Positions 8,544-17,244 of a stretch of DNA of 64,000 bases are shown here, piece by piece (the first letter of the stretch is position 1; the number at the start of each line of letters is the position of its first letter). The notes under the pieces were generated by a model. That model was given only the letters and a program-made list of their open reading frames with translations, was not told the origin of the DNA and ran no database searches. The position numbers were made by a program, and so were the translations under genes. Location of the stretch: the NCBI GenBank assembly GCA_002344205.1, contig DDSZ01000020.1, positions 1-64,000 on the forward strand, written 5' to 3'. The stretch is from Opitutaceae bacterium UBA2377. Lineage in GTDB: Bacteria > Verrucomicrobiota > Verrucomicrobiia > Opitutales > Opitutaceae.

Positions 8544-9187
8544 CGGCTTTGGCGTTTCAGCAGCGCCCGTAGTTTGCTCAACATCGCTTGTTTAGCCCCT
8601 TTGACTTCCAAAGTGGACAGGTGAACGCCAAACCGTCGCTTAACCTCATCGGCGATTTCCCGGTCCGTCATCCAGTCAGGCAGCGCATCGGCCATCACCG
8701 TCGCGACGCGCCTTTGCTGGGGTGCCTTTAACGTCTTCACGAACTCCCGGAATTCCCGGGAGATGTCGGCCGTGTGTTCGCGAATCGCCGCCATGCGCCA
8801 ATCTGCCCCGATGCTCGTCCCGACGAGATAGTCGCCCACATGCTCGGCCAGGTGGGCCGCGCGGTCCCCGTCGGTCGCGTGGCGTCGCCGCGCGTCGATG
8901 GCCCTTCGCTTCGCGACGGTGAAGATCAGCCCGGCCAGTTCGCGGTCCATATCCAGAGAACCTTCGATCGAACGATGGTAGATTTCCAACCATGCGTCGT
9001 TGATGGCCGTGGCCCGCTCATCGGCCGGCAGGTCAGGGAAATGATCGGCCAAGAAAGCCATCACAGGTCGTTCATACCGTTGCTTGAGGAGTCGGATACC
9101 TTGCTCCTTTTGGCCAGGATCCGATTCCAAAAGCAAACATCGCGCCTCGAGATCGAGAGTCTCGTCTTCGGGCGGCAGTTTGTGCAT
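8540..9187 (-). CDS. ECF-type RNA polymerase sigma factor
   Basis: 215 residues. A region-2-like segment (TAINDAWLEIYHRS, then LIFTVAKRRAIDARRR) and a region-4-like helix-turn-helix near the C-terminus (MTDREIADEVKRRFGVH, then KGAKQAMLSKLRALLKR) match the ECF sigma layout. It is the first gene of a four-gene minus-strand cassette with coupled starts. It probably directs transcription of the cassette or of nearby cargo. Control is probably post-translational, given the metalloprotease encoded downstream. The 275 bases upstream (to 9462) are free of genes and should hold the cassette promoter. Confidence 0.75.
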   Translation of the reverse strand: MHKLPPEDETLDLEARCLLLESDPGQKEQGIRLLKQRYERPVMAFLADHFPDLPADERATAINDAWLEIYHRSIEGSLDMDRELAGLIFTVAKRRAIDARRRHATDGDRAAHLAEHVGDYLVGTSIGADWRMAAIREHTADISREFREFVKTLKAPQQRRVATVMADALPDWMTDREIADEVKRRFGVHLSTLEVKGAKQAMLSKLRALLKRQSR

Positions 9188-9462
9188 CGTGGGTTTTTGC
9201 CACTAATTTGATGCGCAGTCACGGCGTAATATCATGTCGTGGACGAAGTGCAGTTGAGGTTGAATGGAGGGGATTCGCGCCGGAGCGGTCGAAAGAACAA
9301 GAAAGTTTGTTCCGACTTCCTTTTCTTCCCGAATCCTTCAGTGCAGCCCGGTATGTTCCGGGCCTGCGATTGTCATCGCTGGCTGCCAACCCGGCCCGCG
9401 ACGGCTTTCCTAACACCTGTTGGTAGCTGAGGCACGTCCGGGCTGGCGGCGTGATTTTTCTT

Positions 9463-9978
9463 ATGGCATGGCAAGTTCAGATTCATCGAGCCAAACCCAA
9501 TCCCGCAGGGAAGGACAAAGTGTATGGTCAACCAATCGCCAAGCAGCTCTTGGGTGAATGGGTTGACCTCAAAAATGTCGGCGACGCCGCGGTTTCGTTC
9601 TCTACCCTGCATCTGGCGAATGCCGAGTTCGGTCCCGGCTGCCAGTTAAAACGTCAGGCGCAGATTTATTGGGATGGCCCCGCCACCGGCATCTTGCAGC
9701 CGGGTGAGATTGTCCGGGTGCATACCGGGCGCGAATCCGATGCGTGGCAGATGCATCCCGATGACCGGTCGGGGGTCCACCATCATGCATACGCCAATTC
9801 CGGCAATTTCGTCCTCAACAACGACTGTGGTGATCACCTGAGCGTCTGGTGGAAGACCTCAGGCGGCGAGTGGAAACCGGAAGACTCGACCAGCTACGAT
9901 GCCAATCCGCCTGAGGGGCAGGTGCTCCAACGCTCCGGAAGCAAACTGGTGCCGGTGCAGTCCTGGGCCGCGCGATAA
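9463..9978 (+). CDS. Lamin-tail-domain-like protein
   Basis: 171 residues from ATG at 9463; a GTG at 9451 is the alternative start. The sequence follows the immunoglobulin-like lamin tail pattern: GEWVDLKNVGDAAVSFSTL, then LQPGEIVRVHTG, then FVLNNDCGDHLSVW. Bacterial proteins with this domain are often secreted or bind DNA or surfaces; no signal peptide is visible here. The gene stands alone, 122 bases before the Wadjet operon and in the same direction. It might be an accessory of that system or independent cargo. Confidence 0.65.
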   Translation: MAWQVQIHRAKPNPAGKDKVYGQPIAKQLLGEWVDLKNVGDAAVSFSTLHLANAEFGPGCQLKRQAQIYWDGPATGILQPGEIVRVHTGRESDAWQMHPDDRSGVHHHAYANSGNFVLNNDCGDHLSVWWKTSGGEWKPEDSTSYDANPPEGQVLQRSGSKLVPVQSWAAR

Positions 9979-10100
9979 AGCGACCAGCTCGTGCGATTGC
10001 CTACCCGTGAGGCGCATGATGCACCCTCGACCGGATGAAGGTCGAGGATTGCATCCTGGTTGGGGTCGCTCTTTCCTCTCTGCCTTACGGGCCGCCATGT

Positions 10101-11585
10101 ATGTTTCCCCAACAACAAGCTTCATCTCTGGCCAGTCCTCTGGAGAGTCTGGCTGCGCTCCGCGAGCACTTCCGGAGCACTCCAGCCCTCGTTCTACTGC
10201 GGGCGGAGAACGCACCCTATATACTCCATTTCTTCCAGCTCGCGTTCCGTAAGAGCGCTCAGATTTCGATTCCGGGATCGACGCTGCGGATGCTCCTGCA
10301 GAACTACCTCGACGAACGTCGGGCGGAAGAGCCCGATTCGGTGTGGTCTGCTCCGGAAGTGTATCTCAGAGAGTGGACAAACGGCCGCTATCTGCACAGC
10401 TACTACCCGGATGACGGGGACGACCCGCACTACCAGTTGACAGCGGAGGCGCAGCGCGTGCTCGGCTGGATTGATGCCTTGCGCCAACGCTCGCTGATCG
10501 TGACCGAATCGCGCCTGCAACTCATCTTCAGCACATTGGAGGAGATCATTGACAACGCCACGGCGAATCCCGCAACGCGTATTGCGCAGCTTGAGCGGCA
10601 GCGCGACGAGATCAACGCAGAGATTGCGCACATTGCTGCGACCAACGAGGTGCAGACGTATTCCCCTGCGAAACTTAGCGAACGCTTTGAACTCGTGCGG
10701 CAGCAAGCCGCCCAGCTCGTGGAGGATTTCGCGGCGGTGGAGGAGAAATTCAAAGGGCTCGTGGTTGCGATCCAACAGCAGCAAGCTGAACACCGGCTCG
10801 GCCGCGGGGAAGTGCTTGGGCAGGCGCTCGACGCGGAGGAACAGCTCTGGCGGACAGACCACGGTCAGAGCTTCGATGCGTTCTGCGGACTGCTGATGGA
10901 TGAAGAGCGACAGCGCCGCTTTGAGGAGTTTGTAGAAATGGCTTACAGTCTCGAACAGATTGATCCGGCGCTACGATCGGACGGCTTCCTGCGGAGGCTG
11001 CGCCCCAACCTCACCCGGGCCAGCGAAAAGGTGTTGGCGACGAATCGCCGGCTGGCACGTCAGTTGCGTCGCGTGCTTTCGGAGGACGGCGCGAAAGAGT
11101 CCCGGCTCGCAGCGTCGCTCGCGGAGTTCCGCCGCCTCGCGGCGGCCCTCCGAACCTTCGATCACTCGCGGTTGCCCGGCATAAAGGTTTCATTTGAAAC
11201 CGAAATCTTCGGTCTGACTGACCGGCACCGCTGGGATCGCCAACCCCCGGTCGCTTTCCCCGAGACGTTGACCCAAGGTCAAGACGGTTGGTCGACCGAG
11301 GCGCTCGCGCAGTTCGCGTTGCTCGAGTCGTTCGATCTTGAACCACTCCGCGCGCGGGTCGCTGGCGCGCTGGAAGCGCAGCCGATGCTCACACTCGGTG
11401 AGCTTCTCCGTCTGCATCCCTTGGAACACGGTGTGACCGAATTGATCGGCTATTTTCTCGTGGCCAGCGGCTACCAGCAGGCCAGCACGGTTGCCCACCA
11501 TATCGACCGCAGCCTCCCGACCACCGTCGAGATTCCCGGCACCGGCAAGGTGTGCTGCCCCGACATCCTTTTCTGCCGCGCATGA
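10101..11585 (+). CDS. jetA: Wadjet subunit JetA (DUF3375, kleisin-like)
   Basis: 494 residues from MFPQQQASSL; the in-frame extension back to 10035 lacks family character. JetA is the kleisin-type subunit of the Wadjet SMC complex, which recognises and eliminates small circular plasmid DNA. Visible features are a conserved N-terminal part (LESLAALREHFRS, ENAPYILHFFQLAF), coiled-coil segments around residues 150-280 and a C-terminal winged-helix-like part. It is the first of four overlapping genes in the order A-B-C-D, and its TGA overlaps the jetB ATG (ATGA). The call rests on gene order plus the SMC and DUF2220-like partners. Confidence 0.88.
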   Translation: MFPQQQASSLASPLESLAALREHFRSTPALVLLRAENAPYILHFFQLAFRKSAQISIPGSTLRMLLQNYLDERRAEEPDSVWSAPEVYLREWTNGRYLHSYYPDDGDDPHYQLTAEAQRVLGWIDALRQRSLIVTESRLQLIFSTLEEIIDNATANPATRIAQLERQRDEINAEIAHIAATNEVQTYSPAKLSERFELVRQQAAQLVEDFAAVEEKFKGLVVAIQQQQAEHRLGRGEVLGQALDAEEQLWRTDHGQSFDAFCGLLMDEERQRRFEEFVEMAYSLEQIDPALRSDGFLRRLRPNLTRASEKVLATNRRLARQLRRVLSEDGAKESRLAASLAEFRRLAAALRTFDHSRLPGIKVSFETEIFGLTDRHRWDRQPPVAFPETLTQGQDGWSTEALAQFALLESFDLEPLRARVAGALEAQPMLTLGELLRLHPLEHGVTELIGYFLVASGYQQASTVAHHIDRSLPTTVEIPGTGKVCCPDILFCRA

Positions 11586-12187
11586 ATCCCGAGAATACCA
11601 TCCGCGAGTCGTCGCTCGCCAAGGTTCAACTGCTGAAAGGGCAGATCTATCAGGAAGACGAGGTGCTTTGGCGGATTGTGCGAGCGCAGCAGGAGCCGAT
11701 CACGCGGTATTTCGCCGACATCGGACTCGATCTGCACATCAATGAGCCGGAGGGCATGGCTTACTTGAAGCAGCGCGCCTGGCCTGGCGGCGAATCGCCG
11801 TTGCCTCAGTTGTTTCGCCGTGACGAGCTGACCTATCCGATGAGCGTGCTGGGGGCGGTCGCCCGCGACGAACTGCACAAGCATCAGCAGATCCAGCCTG
11901 ACAACCCCCGCCTCATCGAGGAGATTGAAGCCATCGCCAACTGGATCGCGCCCTATTTCGGCAAAGGCGGAACGGACGCGAAGGACCGGCGCGAACTATA
12001 TAGTATCGTTCGCAAGGGCGCGCGGCTTGGACTCCTGCGCAAAGTCAAGGACGACTCAGCGGAACGCTATGAGGTCTCGCGGATCATCAAGCTGCTGTTC
12101 CCGTTGGAGGACCTCGGAGAATACCTGCAACGACTGCGGCAGGCGCGCGGCGCCGTAAACGGAGAGGACGGCGATGAGCAAACCTGA
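11582..12187 (+). CDS. jetB: Wadjet subunit JetB (DUF4194, KITE-like)
   Basis: 201 residues from MNPENTIRESS. This is the small winged-helix KITE-type subunit that joins JetA and JetC, comparable to MukE. Visible pieces are LLKGQIYQEDEVLW near the N-terminus, a central YPMSVLGAVARDEL and the C-terminal wing region SRIIKLLFPLEDLGEYL. It overlaps jetA by 4 bases and jetC by 14 bases, so synthesis of the three condensin-like subunits is translationally coupled. Confidence 0.88.
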   Translation: MNPENTIRESSLAKVQLLKGQIYQEDEVLWRIVRAQQEPITRYFADIGLDLHINEPEGMAYLKQRAWPGGESPLPQLFRRDELTYPMSVLGAVARDELHKHQQIQPDNPRLIEEIEAIANWIAPYFGKGGTDAKDRRELYSIVRKGARLGLLRKVKDDSAERYEVSRIIKLLFPLEDLGEYLQRLRQARGAVNGEDGDEQT

Positions 12188-15100
12188 CGCAGAAACCGAA
12201 GTATTTGCCGCCGAGGACTACGGCTACCGGCTGGTCCGCTTCGAATTCACAAACTGGGGCACGTTCAACAAACCCGGCCAGGTCGAAATACTCACGGCCG
12301 GCGGCGACAATGCCCTGTTGACCGGCGGCAACGGTGCCGGCAAATCGACTCTGGTGGACGCGCTCCAGGCGATTCTCGTCCCACCAGCCCTGCGTTCCTA
12401 CAACAAGGCGGGAGGGGCAAAGCGAACTGAGCGGTCGGACCGCACGTACGTCGAAGGCTGGTATGGACAGGATTCCGAGGATGCAAAGGCGGTCCGTCGC
12501 CTGCGGACCAAGGGAGAGAAAACTCTCCTTTTGGCGGTCTTTGCCAACCTTGCGACCGAGGAAGTCGTTTCGCTCGGCGCGATCTTTTGGGTCCAACACG
12601 ACGATGTGGACAAACTCTACGTGCTCAAGCGCGGCGATGCCAGCATAGCGAAGGATTTCGTTAATCTGCCCGCCGGACGGGACCTGAGGAAAGCACTCCG
12701 GGAACGCGGCTTTGAATCCTTTCCTGCACACAGCGAGTTTACCATCCGCTTCCGGTCGCTTTTGCGTATTCCGCACGAATCGGCATTGAGTCTCTTCGCC
12801 CAGGCGGTGTCGATGAAGGATCCGGAGAACATCAATACATTCGTCCGCAAGCACATGCTTGAACCGCAGGACATGAGGCAGGCCATCGAAAATCTGCGAC
12901 AGCATTTTGACGACCTGGTGACTTGTCGTGACAAGATCGACGAAGCCGAGCGCCGCCAGAAGCTACTCGAGCCCATCGAGACCGAAGCGGTGGTGCTCGC
13001 CGAAAAGGAAACGGACCTCGCTCGCTGGCAGGAGGCCGGCCGGGCCGTGCGTCCTTTCGTGGCCTCCGCCGTAATCCGATGGTGCAAAGCGGAAACGATG
13101 ACCTTGGAGAGCCAAAAGCAAAAAGCTGAAGCGGAACTGAACGGATTGGCTCAAGCAGTGGAGCAGCTCCGCTCCCGCGAGCGCAGTCTGGACCTGGCCA
13201 TTCAGGCTAATGCCGTGCATCAGCACATCGAGCGCCTTGAACTCCAGATCAAGGAGCAGGACCGTCTCCGGATCGAGCGGCACAAGCAATTCGAGTCCCT
13301 GCAGCAAACGCTGCGCTCCGTGGGCGAAAGCTACGTCCTGAGCGATGCCGCTGGATTCAACGAGTCGCTGAAGCGCTGGCAGAACCGGCTCTCGGCTTTG
13401 GAAGGCGAGTTGGAGGACCTGCGAGTGCGAAAGATCGAGCTGAGCCAGCGGGGTAATCAGCTCGCAGCGGATAACCAGCGGGCCGAAGCCGACCTGAAGC
13501 TCATGGGAGCGCAAACCAGCAACATCGATCCCCAGTGGCTGCGTGTCCGTCTGCGCATCTGCGAGGCGACGGGACATGCACCTGAGCAATTGCCGTTTGC
13601 CGGAGAACTGATCGAAGTGCGTGCCGAAGACGCTGCCTGGCGCGGTGCGCTGGAGCGGTTGCTGCGACCCTTTGCGCTTGCGCTGCTGGTCCCGGATACT
13701 CCAGCGGTCTACGGCAAGGTTGTGCCGTTCATCAAATCGACGCATCTGGGTCTGCGGCTGGTCTTCTACAAAGTGCCCGCACTGTCGGGCGTTCGACTTT
13801 CCTTCGAGAACGATCGCCGACGGGCCTGGGGCAAGCTGCGCGTCAAGGACGACCACCCGCTGCAAGCCTGGCTGGCGCGCGAGGTGCGCGCGCAATTCGA
13901 TCACCTCTGCTGTGACACGTCGGCGGAGTTCGAGGCCGCGCCTCGCGCGCTGACGAAAGACGGCCTCATCGCGCATTCCGAGCATCGGCGCGAAAAGGAC
14001 GACCGTCGTCCGGTCGGCGATGACTTCATGCTAGGTTGGTCGAATCGGGAGAAACTCCAGTCCATGGCGCAGGCCATCAAACTGCGTGCCAAGGACATTG
14101 AGGCGGCCAACATCGCCATCCGGTCGGCGAAGCAGACGATGGACAAGAAACAGCCGGTGGCGCAGGCACTGGGGATTGTGACGGCGACCGCCACCTTCGA
14201 ACGGATCGATCACGCCACCCCAGCTGCTCTGATCCTCGATCTCACCCGGCAAAAGGAGAAGCTCGAACAGAGCAACAAGGCGTATCAGGACATGAAGCGG
14301 GACCTGGAAAAAGTCCGTGGTGATCTGAAGACCTCAGAAGAAAACAAGCGCGGCAAGGAGGCAGAAGTCACCCGACTTGCCACTTCACTCGAAGGCTTGG
14401 CCGAACAGCGGCAACGAAAGGAGGAGTTGCTCGCCGGCGACGCCCTCGCGCTTGTCGAGGGACACGCCGAACTCCTGGCCCAGCAGCTCGGCGGAAACGA
14501 AATCACCGGGCGCAATGCCGATGTCCAGGAGAAGGGACTCGCGGACAAGATCGACGGAACCGTGAGCCGACGATCCGGCGAGGTTACGAAAAGCCGGAAC
14601 CGCATCCTGGAATTGATGGGCACTTTCCAGCAAAAGGCTCACGACCCGAATCTCGAAATCAAGATCGAAGCGCTGAAGGACTTTCGCGACCTTCTCACCC
14701 GCCTGACGAAGGACGACCTCCCCGTCCACCGGAAGCGGTTCAACGAGCTAATGGAGAAAAAGGTCGTCTACGATGCCGGCAAGCTCTCCTCCGAACTGCG
14801 CGACTACTCCAACTTCATCGAAGATCGCGTGAAGCTGCTCAACGTGGCGCTGGCGAGCATCCCCTACACCGAGGGAACCTACGTGCAGCTTCGTTATCAA
14901 GCGACCCGCAACGATGAGATCGTTGCTTTCCGCAAGCGTCTCCGGGAAGCCACGGAACGGGCAACAAACTGGGACGACGCTCAGCGCACCGAGGCATTCA
15001 ACCGCATCAACAGCCTCCTGAAGGATTTTGACGCCAATCCCGAGTGGCGGCAGCGGGTCACCGACGTGCGGAACTGGTGGGAGTTCAGTGCCAGCGAGCG

Positions 15101-15533
15101 CAATCGGATTAACCAGGAGGAAGTGCGCCCATATTGGGACTCCGCCGGACTCAGTCCCGGGCAGAAAACCAAACTGGCCTACACGTTTCTCGTCGCCGGC
15201 TTGGTCTTCCAGTATGGTCTGTCCCGCGACAATCCCAAGTCCCGCACCTTCCGATTCGTCATGGTGGACGAGATCTTCAAGGGGGTGGACAAGGAGAACG
15301 CGATCTATGCGATGCGGCTGTTTCGGGAATTCGGCCTGCAACTGCTCCTCGTGAATCCATGGAATGACGAGATCATGATGATCGAGCGCCAGGGATTTGT
15401 TGCCAGCTACCACCTCGTCACGAACAAGGACATGTGCGATTCGCAGTTGCACACGATCCAGCGCGCTGAACTGCTGCAACGGCTGGAGAAGCAGTTTCCC
15501 GCCAAGATTTCACCCCATGCTCGGGCCGGCTGA
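12174..15533 (+). CDS. jetC: Wadjet SMC ATPase JetC (MukB/SbcC-like)
   Basis: 1119 residues. Walker A GGNGAGKSTL is at residues 51-60. Two long coiled-coil stretches (roughly 270-450 and 640-860) flank a hinge-like globular segment. At the C-terminus are an ABC-type signature (LSPGQKTKLAYTFL) and Walker B (FRFVMVDEIFKGVD). It is the motor of Wadjet; known complexes extrude DNA loops and mark closed circular plasmids for cleavage by JetD. Length and layout are normal for a Wadjet type I JetC and no frame damage is seen. It overlaps jetD by 17 bases. Confidence 0.92.
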   Translation: MSKPDAETEVFAAEDYGYRLVRFEFTNWGTFNKPGQVEILTAGGDNALLTGGNGAGKSTLVDALQAILVPPALRSYNKAGGAKRTERSDRTYVEGWYGQDSEDAKAVRRLRTKGEKTLLLAVFANLATEEVVSLGAIFWVQHDDVDKLYVLKRGDASIAKDFVNLPAGRDLRKALRERGFESFPAHSEFTIRFRSLLRIPHESALSLFAQAVSMKDPENINTFVRKHMLEPQDMRQAIENLRQHFDDLVTCRDKIDEAERRQKLLEPIETEAVVLAEKETDLARWQEAGRAVRPFVASAVIRWCKAETMTLESQKQKAEAELNGLAQAVEQLRSRERSLDLAIQANAVHQHIERLELQIKEQDRLRIERHKQFESLQQTLRSVGESYVLSDAAGFNESLKRWQNRLSALEGELEDLRVRKIELSQRGNQLAADNQRAEADLKLMGAQTSNIDPQWLRVRLRICEATGHAPEQLPFAGELIEVRAEDAAWRGALERLLRPFALALLVPDTPAVYGKVVPFIKSTHLGLRLVFYKVPALSGVRLSFENDRRRAWGKLRVKDDHPLQAWLAREVRAQFDHLCCDTSAEFEAAPRALTKDGLIAHSEHRREKDDRRPVGDDFMLGWSNREKLQSMAQAIKLRAKDIEAANIAIRSAKQTMDKKQPVAQALGIVTATATFERIDHATPAALILDLTRQKEKLEQSNKAYQDMKRDLEKVRGDLKTSEENKRGKEAEVTRLATSLEGLAEQRQRKEELLAGDALALVEGHAELLAQQLGGNEITGRNADVQEKGLADKIDGTVSRRSGEVTKSRNRILELMGTFQQKAHDPNLEIKIEALKDFRDLLTRLTKDDLPVHRKRFNELMEKKVVYDAGKLSSELRDYSNFIEDRVKLLNVALASIPYTEGTYVQLRYQATRNDEIVAFRKRLREATERATNWDDAQRTEAFNRINSLLKDFDANPEWRQRVTDVRNWWEFSASERNRINQEEVRPYWDSAGLSPGQKTKLAYTFLVAGLVFQYGLSRDNPKSRTFRFVMVDEIFKGVDKENAIYAMRLFREFGLQLLLVNPWNDEIMMIERQGFVASYHLVTNKDMCDSQLHTIQRAELLQRLEKQFPAKISPHARAG

Positions 15534-16680
15534 CCTCAAGGCGTTCGCTCGCCGACGCTACCGCGACGCACTGGTCGCCATTGTGGAGGACCGGTCGCTG
15601 TTTCCGCTGCGTGTGCCGTTGGGCTCGGTGCCGACCGATGACTTGGCCGCGCTCAAGGAAGGCAACGCGGCGCTGGAAGCAGAATCCGTGGCACACTTGG
15701 GCTGCGGCGTCACGGTCACGTGGAGCGTAACCAAGACCCGGCTGTTCAACGAACAGCGGGTTCCGGTTCAGGTCGAGTTTCACAGCGAAGGCGATTACGG
15801 CCGCTATTTGAAGTGCCTAGATGAAATCCACGCCTTCCGTGCGGCGGTCGCACACACACGGCGCGAGCTGCCGGCGCTGCTACCGTGGATGGCGCGCCAT
15901 CCCCTTCGAGCAAAGGACAAGATCTCGGTCTGGCCCGACCTCGTGCAAGTGTGCCGTCATTTTATCGCGAACCCGATGCCGGGATGCTATACGCGTGAGA
16001 TACGCCTACCCATTGGCTCGAAGTTTATCGAGGAGGAGCAGGCCACCCTCCGTGCCTTGCTTGATGAGGTGCTGCCAGCTGACGGAAGAACCGAAGCCAC
16101 CGATTTTCATGCGCGTTTTGGGCTAAAGCTGGATGATATGCAGATACGCCTTCGTTGGTTGGGGGTCCCGCCCGCCGGAAACCCGGTGGCATTGCCGGAT
16201 TGCAGCGCACCATTGCACATCCTAGCCCAGACCAATCTTGCGCCCTGCGGCGTGTTCGTCGTGGAGAACAAAACGACGTTCCTGACTTTGCCGGGGATGG
16301 GTGACGGCTGGCTGGCGATCTGGGGCAACGGAAACTCGGTGCCGGCTTGCGGCAACCTGCCATGGCTCCGAGAATGTCCGCTGTTTTACTGGGGCGACAT
16401 AGATCCCGCGGGATTCCAGATTCTCGCCCGTTTGCGGAACCGGCTACCGCAGACGCGAAGCGCGCTGATGGACTTGGCTACGCTTGAGGCGCATCGGACA
16501 TGGTGGGGCAAGGCGGGCAATGTCGCGGACACTTATCCCGACACCCTGACGCATGAGGAAAAGGCCCTTTACTTGCGGGTGCGTGCGGAATCGATCCAGC
16601 TTGAACAGGAGCGTGTGCTGCAATCGTGGGTAGAAGCACGCTGCTCCTCGCTTCGTCAGCAGGTATCCGATGGCCAATGA
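15517..16680 (+). CDS. jetD: Wadjet nuclease JetD (DUF3322/DUF2220, Toprim)
   Basis: 387 residues from MLGPADLK; the upstream in-frame extension lies inside jetC and is not plausible. The C-terminal Toprim-type catalytic centre is visible: Glu250 in FVVENKTTF, and Asp294/Asp296 in YWGDIDPAGF. The N-terminal half is the DNA-binding arm (DUF3322-like). JetD is the topoisomerase-VI-related nuclease that cuts plasmid DNA loaded by JetABC. With it the four-gene set is complete and apparently intact. A mobile element carrying anti-plasmid immunity would protect its host, and itself, from competing plasmids. Confidence 0.92.
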   Translation: MLGPADLKAFARRRYRDALVAIVEDRSLFPLRVPLGSVPTDDLAALKEGNAALEAESVAHLGCGVTVTWSVTKTRLFNEQRVPVQVEFHSEGDYGRYLKCLDEIHAFRAAVAHTRRELPALLPWMARHPLRAKDKISVWPDLVQVCRHFIANPMPGCYTREIRLPIGSKFIEEEQATLRALLDEVLPADGRTEATDFHARFGLKLDDMQIRLRWLGVPPAGNPVALPDCSAPLHILAQTNLAPCGVFVVENKTTFLTLPGMGDGWLAIWGNGNSVPACGNLPWLRECPLFYWGDIDPAGFQILARLRNRLPQTRSALMDLATLEAHRTWWGKAGNVADTYPDTLTHEEKALYLRVRAESIQLEQERVLQSWVEARCSSLRQQVSDGQ

Positions 16681-16716
16681 ACGCCAGATCGCAGATTCGA
16701 GCTGGGTGGACTACAG

Positions 16717-17157
16717 TTATCCGGAATAGAGTCCGAGACTGGTGGCCGCACTGAGCGCGGCCAGTTTGAGCCACGTATCGTGCCTTTGCTGCCAGTTGCT
16801 GACCAAGAGCCACTCAAGCAGTTGTCCGTCGCTCCACTTGGCCGGAGGCTCGGGATAAAGCGGGCGGTCGTTCAATTCGGCGTGCATGATGCCGAGCGTG
16901 TCGAGAGCGCACAGACAGCGCATCGCGCTAAAATAGGCCTGCCGCGAAGTGGGCTGACCGATCCCATCGCCGCGCACGAGAGCGCGCATGAGCGCATCGC
17001 AGGGCAAGCGCTCGACGGCTTCCGCTATCCGCAAGGCTATGGCTAATTCCTTCACGGGCAGATCGAGCCAACTGGCATCAGGCGCTCCGCCTAATTCACG
17101 ACAACGCAGAGTCAACGACTGCAACGTGCGACCGGCTTGTTCCCAATTGCGACTCAT
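16717..17157 (-). CDS. Unknown 146-residue protein
   Basis: Helical soluble protein (MSRNWEQAGRTLQSLTLRC) with a Trp-rich C-terminal third (KWSDGQLLEWLLVSNWQQR). It is convergent with jetD (36 bases apart) and follows the AAA/winged-helix ATPase on the minus strand, 87 bases downstream of it. No family is recognised. It may be a partner of that ATPase. Confidence 0.55.
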   Translation of the reverse strand: MSRNWEQAGRTLQSLTLRCRELGGAPDASWLDLPVKELAIALRIAEAVERLPCDALMRALVRGDGIGQPTSRQAYFSAMRCLCALDTLGIMHAELNDRPLYPEPPAKWSDGQLLEWLLVSNWQQRHDTWLKLAALSAATSLGLYSG

Positions 17158-17244
17158 ACCTGAGCTTAGGCGAAGTTATCGAATAAACGCAATCATGTGC
17201 GTTGGGCTCGCACTTTCCCAAAAATTACCGATTTGGTCGTTGCC

